Shown here: piece by piece, positions 1 through 10,545 of the stretch
How the letters are laid out: every line of letters begins with the position of its first letter
How positions within the stretch are numbered: the first letter of the stretch is position 1
DNA from: Brasenia schreberi
Taxonomy: Eukaryota; Streptophyta; Magnoliopsida; Nymphaeales; Cabombaceae
Direction: 5' to 3'
Length of the DNA: 64,000 nucleotides
Assembly: GCA_036023115.1 (NCBI GenBank)
Contig: JAYKKT010000086.1
Span: 14,585,501 to 14,649,500, forward strand
Notes under the pieces: generated by a model
What the model saw: the letters and a program-made list of their open reading frames with translations, nothing else
Databases searched by the model: none
Told to the model about the DNA's origin: nothing
Program-made: the position numbers and the translations under genes

Positions 1-129
1 CTGAAGAAATGTAAATTTGGATTGGATCTAGACCCAAATATCTAGATCCAGACCCAAATAGTATTTGGATCAGATTTGGATCTCAAAATCCAAATCCAAG
101 ATCTATACCCAAGACCCACCTCATTTGCC

Positions 130-138
130 TATAAATAG
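130..138 (+). promoter_or_regulatory. LTR promoter TATA box
   Basis: TATAAATAG lies in the family-A LTR downstream of the repeated GGATCC/AAATCC block. It is flanked by the inverted pair CACCTC (about 116-121) and GAGGTG (138-143). Equivalent TATA boxes occur in the other LTRs of the window. Transcription would start roughly 30 bases downstream. Confidence 0.7.
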
Positions 139-379
139 AGGTGAGGGGGTGCCATAAACTCACGTGAATTACAAAGTGGGAGCTTGGGAGAGTGCATAAA
201 GTAGGAGAGAGAAATGGTGGGCTTGATATTTTCAAGTGGGCTAGCCATGTGGGCTTGATCAAGGGTGTGGGTTCAAGCCATGTATGGACCAAGACCTAAC
301 CAAAGGGTTGCACCAACATGCAAATGGCATGGATTTAAAGCTGCAAATGGGTGGACCGACTCCAAGAGGTAGGTGCCTA

Positions 380-545
380 AACCTAACCCTAACCTAACCC
401 ATCTCCACCTAGCCGACCCACCTAAACTAACCCATCTCCACCTAACCCATTTCCACCTAGCCGACCCACCTAAACTAACCCATCTCCACCTAGCTGACCC
501 ACCTAAACTAACCCATCTCCATCTGACCGACCCACCTAACCTAAC
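380..545 (+). repeat. CTAACC-rich minisatellite in LTR
   Basis: About four to five degenerate copies of a roughly 33-bp unit built from CCCATCTCCACCTAGC and CGACCCACCTAAACTAA. It lies downstream of the TATA box, so it would be transcribed as leader. A further imperfect duplication of about 136 bp follows (units beginning near 563 and 699, with a part copy near 831). Confidence 0.7.
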
Positions 546-1369
546 TCTATCCACCCCAAAATGACTCCCTAAAACCACCCCACCTGCCACCCGGCCTGCA
601 CCTTGTGTAGCGCCAACATCCGGCCAGCACCCTAACACAACCCTAGCACCCAGCCATCTCCCAGCCGACTCCATCCAATCCACCCCACATCCCAAACCGA
701 CTCCCTAAAACCACCCCACCTGCCACCCGGCCTACACCTTGTGCAACGCCAACACTCGGCCAGCATCCTAACACAACCCGCTAGCCTGCCTTTCCATGCT
801 CCCGCAGCACACCTTGCTACCTTGACATACCCCAGTGCCAACATCCGGCCAGCACCCTAACACAACCTGTCACCCGCACCCCTAGCCGCACCACCCCTCA
901 ACCGTGACTCAACCCCAACCCACCTTGGCCGAACTCACACCACCCTAAAGCCCCAAACCACTTGGCTGCCCCAAACGAACCCAAGATCCAATCTCACGTT
1001 GCCCCACTCCCAACCGACTTGACTTAGCTCTCCTTGGCTGAAACCTTTCACCCATCTTGAACTTGGCCGAACTCCAAGACTTGAGCCGACTGCACCATAA
1101 GAACCTACCTAGGCAGCAACAACTTGACCAGGGCAAAAAGGGCTGAACTACCTCAAGGTGGACTTGCACAAGTTGAACCCGGGCTCAGCACAAAGAAGGT
1201 GGATACGACCTAGCAAAATCTTAACTTTAACTTAGGAAAAGTGTAAGTCTTTCAAAATAAATATCAAGTTGCTTTTCCTATTCAAAGTAAATTAAATTTG
1301 ATATGGGGTTGTAATAATGAAGTATAGTCTCCCCCCAAAAATGTAATATTCGTGCTTGATACACAAGGC

Positions 1370-1960
1370 ACACATACACACTTGAGCCATACTGCTCTTA
1401 GACATACACAAGGAACACCCACGTGCACTTGAGCCTTTTCGCTCTTAATTGCACACAATTACACACACATTGAGCCTTTCTGCTCTTAAGCTAAAGTATA
1501 TATTTCCCTTTGGGTATTTACTTTAGTGAAAGTTGTGTGAGTTGCAATTCAATTTGGGTTGTTACATTCAAAGTCGTGTGACTTTGTCATTTAAATTTCA
1601 CACTCGCACACAAAAGTACTCGAGCATTTGCTCTACACTCTCACGCACATTTTGGGCCTTTGTTGCTCATTGCTCATAAGATATAACATACTTATATACT
1701 TTCAAGCTTAGTGGGTTTTACATTAAGTCGTGTACGCACTTACATTTTGGGTGGGTTTAATTCAAGTTGTATGAGTTGTCTTTACATTTACACACCAAGA
1801 GTACTCAATCACAATTGAGCCTTTCCGCTCTTACTATATACTTATATTTCAATTTCGGCAAGTTCAATTCAAGTCGTGTGAGTTGTCTTTTCCATTTACA
1901 CACCAAAAGCACTCACTCACAATTGAGCCTTTCCGCTCTTAAGATATAAGTATATTTCAA
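1370..1960 (+). repeat. Dispersed GAGC...GCTC hairpin repeats in LTR
   Basis: At least five copies of a motif with consensus TTGAGCC-N5-GCTCTTA, at about 1381, 1431, 1471, 1822 and 1921. Each has self-complementary GAGC and GCTC arms, and copies are interleaved with GTCGTGTGAGTTG blocks. The same motif is repeated in the LTRs of B, G and I. Confidence 0.6.
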
Positions 1961-2344
1961 TTTTACAATTTACATTCAAGTCGTGTGAGTTGCTTTCAAA
2001 TTCAGGTATTTCCCTTAAGTTGCGTGAGTTGCACTTTCAATTTCGGGTATTTTCATTAAGTTGTGTGAGTTGCTTTCAATTCGAGCCTAGCTCACATCAT
2101 CATCTCAACCCGAAAAATATTTGTGCATCCTTGTATTCGTGTGTTTTCAAAAGAAACCCCAAATCTATGCTCAAACACGCTGAAATTAGGCCACTTGTGC
2201 ACACACATATTCGGCCTAAATAGCTAAAACTCAAAGACTTGGAATCGTACAGCCCCCATATATAAAATTTGCAACGTAGGCACGAATCAAATCCATATTT
2301 CAAACACTTATATTTTCAGAGTTAAAATTGTTTTTATCGAAGTC

Positions 2345-2490
2345 TATAAGCACTTAAACTGACCCTTGAGCATCAGTTCAAGAAGGTTTAAAGCGAAAAG
2401 ATCCCGCTTTCTCGCAATTGCCTAAAAGTCAAATATTTTAAAAAACTTTGCTAGTTTAAGCAAGCTAGCTGGCACACCCCTAAAAGCAAT
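2345..2490 (+). other. Conserved U5 three-hairpin module
   Basis: Three consecutive inverted repeats. The first has outer arms AAAC/GTTT and inner arms CTTGA/TCAAG around the loop GCATCAGT. The second is AAAGCG...CGCTTT. The third is a GCTAG(T/C)TT...AAGC(T)AGC palindrome, followed by TGGCAC. The order is the same in about twelve LTR ends of this window. Confidence 0.6.
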
Positions 2491-2553
2491 GTAGGCACAA
2501 AAAGGTTCATTTCTGGTCTTATAAATTGGGAGTGAGAATGTTCGTTGTTTACA

Positions 2554-3692
2554 GTATGTAAATCACTCTTATAGTGAATTAAATATCCATGAGATTGTGT
2601 AAGGGCGGGCAATGGGTATGATCGCATATGTATCCAAGAGAGTTATCCTCCTCGAGAGAGATGCCCCAAGATTTTATATATAAATGAGATACCTCCCCAA
2701 ATGAACACAAGTACTCAACATAAATTTCTTTGGATGATCACTAAAATATTAAGGATCAAATCGGATGCATCATTAGTTTCTAAAAAGAAAACTCTATAGA
2801 TTTCAGCATTATGCATAAATCATGCCTGATCATCGAATTTTCTAGCCTTCATTTCTAATCAAAATATTCTGAAATTTGGTCTGAATATTCGGATTAATAT
2901 CTACTAAAATTTTCAAGAATTTTTGATATGGATGAGGCCAAGAATAAAATCATTAATGACCAAACTCAACCCGAGATACACTCTGTCTATACTACAAATC
3001 CTATGACAAACCTTGGATGAATCTCTCATAACTTTATTCATAGAGACCCAAAAATCATAAAAATGGACATTTTAGAAATATGATTTCCATAGCTTTCTAA
3101 TTTTATCAATTTCATAAAAATCTGAAATCTACTTACAAATATACCGGCATTTTACTAAGCCTCTGTATTTCTCTAATGTAGCCTCTTTTGAATTTTGGAA
3201 CCACATTTGGTTTGGAATTTTTCCAAATTTAATTATGATTATCTATAGAACCAAAAATCCAAACAAAAATACCCAAATAAACTTCATACCTAATTGTTGC
3301 TTTGATAAAATGTTTGAGATTTTAGGATCTCTAGAAGACTACAAAAAAAATTACAAACTTCTGTTGCTGAAAACAGAACCGATTTTGTTTCTCAAAACTA
3401 AAACTGATTTAGCCAAGTGAATGACAAGCTGGTTTTGGAAAATCCATTTTGATTGGAACTTATTTTAAAGAAATCCCAGATCACAAATTACTCTTTTTAA
3501 GTGTTTAGACTGATCCTTAAGTGTCGGTTCAAGAATGTATACAACGATAAGAATTCACTTGTCCATAATCACGTAAGAGTCAGAAAATCATTTTGTAAGT
3601 TTGAGTAAACTTGTCGGCACGCTTGCACAGTCTTTGAAAATAAAATTTTAAGTCGATCCATAGACAAAAAATTTTATTTATAGAAACAGATG
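2554..3692 (+). repeat. Family-D LTR fragment (+ orientation)
   Basis: About 1.1 kb of AT-rich sequence that is the inverted counterpart of 5182-6237. Shared blocks include ATAAATTTCTTTGGATGATC and ACTAAAATATTAAGGATC. It ends near 3692 in TTTATAGAAACA after a U5 module at about 3500-3625 (GTTTAGACTGATCC, CGGTTCAAG, AAGTTT-GAGT-AAACTT). The left side is cut by the LTR ending at 2553. No PBS is seen after 3692. Short ORFs here have no recognisable product. Confidence 0.6.
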
Positions 3693-4640
3693 TGCACCCG
3701 AGGTGCATTATGGTTGATGTCCTTATGGTGGATCCTAAGTGCAACCCATTGTGCCCCTAGGGTAGATGATGTGAGTGTATGTATATGCAAAGGAAGAACA
3801 TGTTTGATCCCTTGCAAAATAGAAAGGTATGGGTTCCAAGTTTAACCATGGTCGGTCCCTTGATGGGTATGTGGAGATTAAGGAAAGTCATGACCGTAGG
3901 CTTCAATTTATGACGCAATCTAGGCTCAAAGGAGTTTTTTTTATGCATGGTAGGATTAGGTGTACCTAAGATATCAATGTATGCCTTAGGAGTAACCATG
4001 CCTACCAAGTTTTAAATTTTATTTTTATTTTTTTATTTTGAAATTCTTTTTGTTGGCACAATACTTTCGGCGCACCTTGAAAAAACACATCTTTTGGCAT
4101 ATTTTGTGAGCTTGTGGGTGCATGAGTGTGATTTGGTGCATGGAATGCATGTGAATGATTTACCAATCCTACACTAAGAAGGGGAGGATCGAGTAGGGAG
4201 TTTTGGGAGAATGAGCTTCAAGCGTACCTTTTTTGACCTTAATTAGGTGAAAGCAAGCTTCCTTGTAGGCATGCCGAAGCGGATAGAGCTCATGCATAGC
4301 TTTGAGCTTTCATTGCTTTGCTAGGTCTTGAGTTTCATCCTTCGAGACTATACTTGTGCAACACTGATTCTTTTTTGTGTTTGTTTCTTCAGGAGGGAAA
4401 ACCTCCAAAGTTTGTGAAGTGGTGCTCATGAGAATGAAACTCATCAGAGCGCATGTTTTTAGAAATTTTGAGGTGACTTGCGTGAAGAGAACCTCATACC
4501 CCTCTTCACAGGTGTGCTTAGGAATGTAGACTCTTTTTTCTTCACTTAAATTTTCATTTTCAATCTCCACAACTTCATCACTTATAATATTTTTCTTTTC
4601 AATTGTTTTTGATTTTTGTAGATTTTTCAGATATTTTTGG
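3693..4640. other. Unassigned DNA between inverted family-D LTRs
   Basis: No domain is recognised. The - strand carries ORFs of 83 codons (3757-4008) and 86 codons (4310-4570) that resemble nothing I can name. The 86-codon frame is rich in E, K and T with no membrane segment. This may be decayed internal sequence of the family-D element or unrelated filler. Confidence 0.3.
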
Positions 4641-5038
4641 TTTTTTCAAATATATAATTTGTTTTTAATTTTTGATAGACAAAGAGATGTTAGGAAGTGG
4701 ATGACTAGCAGGATTAGGAAAAGATGGCTCAATCCTAATACTTGTATTTTTATGGCCTCACATCCTTCATTGGATTTTGGGGTCGGTTTGGGTTTTTGGG
4801 CATGGTTTGTCTCCATATGGACCCGAGGTTGTTTCCCATGGAAACAACGTGCCTTGGCCTCTTGGCTTAGGGAAATAGTCTCCCTTTCAATTTGTATCTC
4901 TCTCAACTCTCTTTTTAGATAGGCGATTATATCTTCCCAAGTTTCAGAAGACTTCTTCATAATTTTGGAAAACCAATTTGTGAAGCTTGATAAGGTCTTT
5001 CTTGACATAGTTTTGAAGGAATCATCTGAACTTGACAT
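4640..5038 (-). pseudogene. Gag N-terminal remnant of family-D element
   Basis: A - strand frame starts with ATG at 5038, 124 bases inside the PBS. Its first 70 residues follow the pattern of the other Gag N-termini in the window: an MSSS-type start, a Ser-rich stretch, a charged helix with KRELREIQ, then SLSQEAKAR, a HGKQ motif and a Pro/Lys-rich tail. Compare SQEAE and HGKQ in Gag of element H. Similarity fades near 4740, and the Gag core, protease and pol are absent. It is the start of a gag gene cut off by deletion or rearrangement. Confidence 0.55.
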
Positions 5039-5161
5039 GGTGATTGCTCAAAAAATTCAGATTTATGACCAAGTTTTCAAAAGAGTTTAAAACAAGGTTT
5101 TGGAGTTAACTTGTTTCTAAAAAAATATTACTGGATCAAAACGACTCTTCTAAGACCTAAA

Positions 5162-5178
5162 TCCCACCAGGCGTGCCA
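5162..5178 (-). other. Primer binding site, family-D element
   Basis: On the - strand this reads TGGCACGCC-TGGTGGGAT, immediately inside the LTR that begins at 5182. It is near-identical to the PBS of elements B, I and H. It would pair with a tRNA 3' end; Tat-type elements often use tRNA-Arg, but I did not verify the tRNA. Confidence 0.65.
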
Positions 5179-5181
5179 TTT

Positions 5182-6237
5182 TATTTCTACAAACAAAAAA
5201 TTTCGGTCTTGTATCAACTTAAAACTTTGTTAATAAAAATCATGCGTGAGTGTGCCAACAAATTTACTCAAACTTGTAAAGTCATTTTCTCACGTGATTG
5301 TGGACAAGTAGATTCTTATCATTATAGGTCTTCTTGAACTGATGCCCAATGGTCAGCCTAGACAATTAGGAAGAGTGGTTTATAATCCGGGACTTTCAAA
5401 AAAATTTTCAATCAAAACAATTTTTCCAAAAAAGATATCATTCACTTGGCAAAACTTGTTTTGTGTTTTGTAAAACAAAATTAGTTATGTTTTCCAATAG
5501 AGGAGTTTTTTAATTTTTATTTTATTTTATAGGGATCCAAAATTCTCCAAAATTTTACTTTAGTAAGATCTATATATGAAGCTTAATTTTTATTTGAATT
5601 TTTGGTTTCCTTGATGATCAGAATTAAATCCGAGAAGTTTCCTAGCTGAATGCTCTTTTGAAATTCAGAACACTCTCTATAACTGAAATACAAAAGCTTA
5701 GTAAAACACCTATATATATGCACATAGATTTTGATTTTTATGAAATCAATAAAGTTGAAAATCTATGGATGTTGGATTTTCAACAAAACTATTTTCATGA
5801 TTTTTGGGTGTCTATGGACAAAGTTATGAAGGTTTTACTAAAGGTCTGTCGTAGAATTTTTAGCATACAGATTTTGTTCAGGGTTGAGTTCGGTTCTTGA
5901 TGATTTTTTTACATGGCCTCACTCATGTCCAAAATTCTTAAAAAATTTACTGGATATTAATCAATATCTATAAATATTCAAAAAATTTCAAACATTTTGA
6001 TCAGAGACGGTGGCAGAACAATTCAAAAATTAGACACAACTTATGTAGGATGCTGAAATTTGTAGAGTTTTCTTTGTAAAGGTTAATGATGCATCTTATT
6101 TGATCCTTAATATTTTAGTGATCATCCAAAGAAATTTATGTTGAGGACTTGTGTTCGTTTGGGGAGGTAGCTCATCTACATATAAAATCCTAGGGCATCT
6201 CTCTTAAGAAGGATAGCTCTCTTATATATATATGCGA
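5182..6237 (-). repeat. Family-D 5' LTR (- orientation)
   Basis: Inverted partner of 2554-3692, roughly 80% identical by eye. The LTR edge is near 5182 (degenerate TATTTCTACA in place of TG...), next to the PBS. A U5 module lies at about 5243-5372 (GTGCCAAC, AAATTT-ACTC-AAACTT, CTTGAACTGATGCCCAA). The far end is cut at 6237 by the start of element A's 5' LTR. An 80-codon + strand ORF at 5658-5900 is without recognisable function. Confidence 0.6.
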
Positions 6238-6426
6238 TGTATAAACACCCCAAAATAAGATTATTTTCAAACAAAACACCTGGTTTTCAAAAACCATTTT
6301 CAAACCAATTTTAAACTTTCAAAACCCCGTAGTTGCAAAGTTTTAAACTTTTGGTACCCAAATTTTCTTGGGTCTTTGTGTGTTAGCTTAGTGGCATATG
6401 GTGCACCTTGAGAATACCCAATTTAT

Positions 6427-9267
6427 CGTAACACTCCAAAAATTTCCTATCTTGTAAATAAGTAATTTTGACACGCTTAACATAATTTTACTATTTAGGT
6501 AATTTCTAGATACTTGTAAAATTAGTTTTACTTATTCCATCAACGTATTTGATCATTTTGAGTGATTTACTTTCAGGTGTCGTGAAAAATAATAATTTTC
6601 GGGGCTGTGTGAAAATCTTTTCTGTATTTATTTCTCGATCATAATTATTTTTATGATAATCAATTTGATTTTCATTACATTTTTTAATATTTGTAATTTT
6701 TGTGAATGATTATGAATTTTTTTTAGATACAGAGCATGTGGGCCTAGGTGGTCCTCCTGGTGGCCCATGGTCTTTACCTTGGCCTAGGTGGGTCCCACAT
6801 GGCTCATTTAAGTGAAAATTTTTCTCGCATATAGAAAATCTTGCATCACAATTCTCGAAGCGAACCAGGATCTTACTAAACACGAACTGGACGACTTGAT
6901 TTTAGAAATTTTCTTGTTTTGTGTTCGGCATTGTATTTAATTATCGAGCTGATAAAAATCTGAAATTAAATATATTCTTTTCGTAGGGTTTTTAAGTAGA
7001 TAAAAATAGAAATTATATTGATTAAGTCAACATTGGTGGACATTATCCAAATCCATGATTTTATTTGTTGTAACTATGAATACTTGATCTTGATTTAATT
7101 AATGGTTAAAGAAATAAATTTAATAAAGAAGCATTGAATAATCACCATTGATTTAATCAATTGTGCGAGAATAAACTTAGTTAGGCAAGTGCTTCAATAT
7201 CAACCGTAGATTTAATCAACGGTATAGATTTGATTATATAGTGACCATTTACAACCATTGGATTTAGAATTGATCAAGAATTGGAGATTTAGTCTTAAAA
7301 AGTGATAAAAGACCATTTATGACCATTGGATCAAGGGTGGAGATTTAGTCTTAAAAGTGACAAAGACCATTTATGACCATTGGATGAAGAATTAATCAAA
7401 TAAGTGGAGATTCGTCTCTCTAAAAAGGCTAGCGATTAATTATAACCCTTGGATTTAAAGTTTGAAGGAAGCGATCTTGAAATTTTTGATTTTCAGAGAA
7501 AATATACTAATGGCTACACATTTAAAGGAAAAGAGATCTAATGGCCTGATTTTAAGACCTCCAAAAATCAAAGTGTACCTTGTTTGTGTCCAAAGTATTA
7601 ATCAACACAGCTAGAAATGCTCTTCAAATAAATGGCATGAATACATGATGATAACTTTGCATGCATTAAGAAGAGTGGGGGGATGGTTGGAGATGCTTGG
7701 AAAGGGAGGAGACAAATTGTAGTAGGCTTTTTAGACCAAGGAAAAAAGATGACAAAGTGGAAGACTTTTGCATGCATGCGTATAGCCTTCAATTATGCTA
7801 AAGAAATTTCTATCGCTCCATTCTTTCATTCTCACGGCAGCCCACTCATTTTGAGAGCATGCATATTCATTTTTTCTCTCACACCCAAAAAGCCTCCATC
7901 TTATTCTCTCAAAATTCAGAACAAGCAACCATTTTTCTTCTCTCACCCAAAAAGCTCTCCATCTTATTCTCTTCAAAATTGGTTCAAGAACTCAAGCAAC
8001 CATTTTTACTTCCATTTTCTCTTCATCGGGTTCTGGCTCTCTACACCCAAATACACCATGACTCACCCACAATCTTTCACCTCATCATTTCCTAAAGCTA
8101 AACAATATTCTAAACACTTTTCATTTAGAAAGTTTTCCCAAAACTCCCAATCCTAAGTGCTTCAAAATCCCACATTTACCTTACTTCCTTAGAGAGTAAA
8201 AACTTTGATTTCTATGATTTAAATTCATGTTTATGATTTCTCTAAGCCATGATTGTCTGCATGGCTTATTATTATTATTGAGATTTGCCTTTGTGATTTT
8301 ACTAATTATCTTAGAATTGTTAGGAAACTTCTCAAAATTCTATCACTATCTACAACCTTGTCCTTCAAGTTAAAAATCAAAAAAGTTTATGTTTTTCTCT
8401 TCTTGTGAGGAATTCGGTCCAACCACACCTAAGACCACTCTTCAAGTTTATTTAATTTATTTAATTTAATCCAACCATAGACCTTGAATCTACACATGAT
8501 ATTCTAAGCAACTTTTTATGTTGGAGATTTTCTCTAAATCATTCATCTTACATATGTGGACTTTCTTCAAGATCAAAGTAATTGGGTTTTTTGAGGTGAA
8601 GTATAAAAAGACTTCATTTCTTCTCTTCTTTTTCATGTGATCTAAACCATATGTTTGATCCATGGTTCCTCTTAATCAAGCTTAGTATACTAACCTTTAT
8701 ATATTTTATTTTTTATATTTGAGAAGCCCTGGTGGATAAGCGACTTTGGAAAAAAGAAGCAAAACAAGGAGTTTTTTAGGATCTTCAAGGAGGTAAGAGG
8801 GAGATCCATCTCACCGCAGTAAGTATGGTGGTGAGGAGATGGTCTTATATTTGATGAATGGTGAATCCATGAGGGATTCCAATCCATTGGTCATGTAATT
8901 AATTAATTTGTGTTTATGAGAACTTTTAATTTATTTTCTTATGCTTTGATTATTTTTATACATCTATGCTTAATATATACTTTGCATGCCTATGTATGGC
9001 TTTGATAGTATACTTATAATATGCATGATGAGTATATGGCATGTTTGTGATATTTATGATGAAGAATATATATATGTACGCCATGATGTGTGGATGGAAA
9101 GAAAACTAATCTTGGTCCCGATGGCCAAGGAAGGGAAGGATACTGGTTTTGATGCCCTTGATTTGGGTCAATGTGGAAATTTTTCAAGGAACAAGAAAAA
9201 TGAATTTTGATCCCTAGAATAATGAGAATTTCTTGATCAAGACACCTCAAAAATGGAGGTGTTCACA
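6427..9267 (+). repeat. Solo LTR, probably Tekay/Del-like chromovirus
   Basis: A 2.84-kb block with LTR-like ends. It starts CGTAACACTCC (expected TGTAACAC) and finishes GGAGGTGTTCACA, which are imperfect inverted ends typical of Tekay/Del LTRs. No internal domain accompanies it. AATTTAT occurs just before (6420-6426) and just after (9269-9275), a possible but offset target duplication in AT-rich DNA. Several ORFs (for example 7683-8156, 157 codons) are Ser/Phe/Pro-rich and match no protein family I recognise. Family assignment rests on the terminal motif only. Confidence 0.5.
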
Positions 9268-9418
9268 GAATTTATATTTTCATGAATGATATGAAAATGA
9301 ATGTTTAGATAAAAATAAGAAAAAATAAACAAAGAATTTATTTTTCAAGAGAGTACAAGAACATGGTTTTTGAGGAATTTTTTATTGATTTATTTTGTGT
9401 AAAAAGTTTCTAAGTGTT

Positions 9419-9543
9419 TAAACTAACCCTTAAGCATCGGTTCAAGAAGGTTTAAGCGAAAAGATCCCGCTTTCCCACAATCGCTAGAAAGTCATAATAT
9501 TTCAAAAACCTTCGCTAGCTTGAGTAAGCTAGCTGGCACGCTC
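9419..9543 (+). other. U5 three-hairpin module and PBS-like copy, element A
   Basis: Hairpin 1: TAAAC (9419-9423) with GTTTA (9450-9454), and CTTAA with TCAAG inside. Hairpin 2: AAGCG (9454-9458) with CGCTT (9468-9472). Hairpin 3: GCTAGCTT-GAGT-AAGCTAGC (9514-9533). This is followed directly by TGGCACGCTC (9534-9543), the same ten bases that open the true PBS at 9621. Confidence 0.65.
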
Positions 9544-9620
9544 GCAAAATGACTTAGGCAAGAAAAGGTATATTTCCAGTCTCGTAAACTAGGAGTGAAA
9601 ATTTTCATGCTTACAGATTT

Positions 9621-9638
9621 TGGCACGCTCAGTGGGAC
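9621..9638 (+). other. Primer binding site, element A
   Basis: TGGCACGCTCAGTGGGAC begins five bases after the LTR end at 9615. This is where reverse transcription would be primed by a tRNA 3' end. Confidence 0.75.
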
Positions 9639-9749
9639 ACGGGTCTTAAGAAAACTTCGATAAAACAAACAAAACTTTGAAATTTTTTTCTAAAAGTGTT
9701 TAAACTTTTTGCCTGTTTTGCATTTGTAGGATTTCAAAATTTGTGAGTC

Positions 9750-10525
9750 ATGTCTTGTTCAGGCTCCAATGAAGTGTCTAGCCGAGCCTCGCGCTCATCA
9801 AGTTTCCTTTCAAAGAAAATTTCAAAAAATCAACTCAAATGCAAAAAAGAAGAGTTAGAAAACTTACGTAGGGAATTCGAAGCAAAAATCGATGCAAGAA
9901 TCGACGCCCTTAGCTAAGAGGCTGAGGCGGCTGGCTCTTGCTCGTCTCATGGTGAACCCGCGAAAGCTAAGAAAAGACCAGGCAAGTCCAAAAAACCCAA
10001 GGAAACCTCCGCAATGGAGGGGGATGAATATAACGATTCCTTCACACTGAAGGATCGAAAAGCACTTCAACAACTGTTGAAGGGACAAAACAAAGAGAAG
10101 AGATTGTACGCCCTGTCTGACTTCCTTCCTTTGGATTATGAAATAGATAGCGACGACAATATACCGAATTTCTATTGGTATGATGGCACAGGAGATCCTA
10201 GATCCCACCTACAACTCTTTTCTCGTAGAGCCCGCAAAAAAAAAAGGACTCTGCAAAATGGATATATTGGTTTCTCCTTTCCCTCAAGGGGATTGCTTCA
10301 AAATGGCTTGCTTCTACGACTTAAGCTAGTTCACTACTTTTGAAGAGTTAGCAAACAACTTTATGCAAAGATTTTCGCACAACATGGAAGTAACGTCCAC
10401 TTTGAACACCTTGAGGGACACAAAACAAGCTTCGAACGAGGATGTATATGCGCTCATCGTTTGATAGAGGTCCCTCCTAGGGCAAGTGAGAGAGCCCATC
10501 TTTGAAGGATGCGCAGTAATTATTC
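9750..10525 (+). pseudogene. Broken gag of element A
   Basis: ATG at 9750 begins MSCSGSNEVSS, like the Gag starts of B, I and H. The frame continues through the REFEAKIDA helix, stops at a TAA near 9915, then resumes with SFTLKDRKALQQLLKGQ and YALSDFLPLDY-type Gag core (10020-10240). A frameshift follows in an A-run near 10240. Recognisable Gag ends near 10520 at the position of ISEGCAV. The rest of Gag, the zinc knuckle, protease and G-patch are missing, and the sequence jumps straight to the pol start region. No functional product is expected. Confidence 0.8.
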
Positions 10526-10545
10526 ATGGCGTTTTCTTTGTAGGT

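Larger units (their letters stand above)
1..2553 (+). repeat. LTR of Tat-type Ty3/gypsy element, family A (left end outside window)
   Basis: The LTR reads on the + strand and ends in GTTTACA at 2553. Its first 160 bases (GGATCC/AAATCC-rich upstream block, TATA box, then CACGTGAA) match the 3' LTR of element A at 15990-16150. It then carries a CTAACC-rich minisatellite, a GTAATAATGAAG...CTCCCCCC block near 1310-1350, GAGC...GCTC hairpin repeats (1380-1960) and the conserved U5 module (2345-2490). No PBS follows 2553, so it is a 3' LTR or a solo LTR. It is inserted in a family-D LTR that resumes at 2554. The start lies outside the window, so its target duplication cannot be tested. Confidence 0.85.
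6238..9615 (+). repeat. Element A 5' LTR, internally deleted and interrupted
   Basis: Positions 6241-6353 match the first 115 bases of the A 3' LTR (15487-15602): TGTA(TA)AACACCCC, AAATAAGATTATTTTC, then CAAAACCCCG. The end at 9615 (CATGCTTACA) is followed by the PBS. Between these lies a 2.8-kb foreign LTR (6427-9267). Only about 540 bases of A's own LTR remain, without the TATA region, so the core of this LTR has been deleted. The U5 module lies at 9419-9543. Confidence 0.65.

Noticed and set aside
7683..8156. A 157-codon ORF and its overlapping partners
   Set aside because: They sit inside a probable solo LTR, have Ser/Phe/Pro-rich sequence built from a repeated TCTCTCACCCAAAAAG motif, and match no known family.
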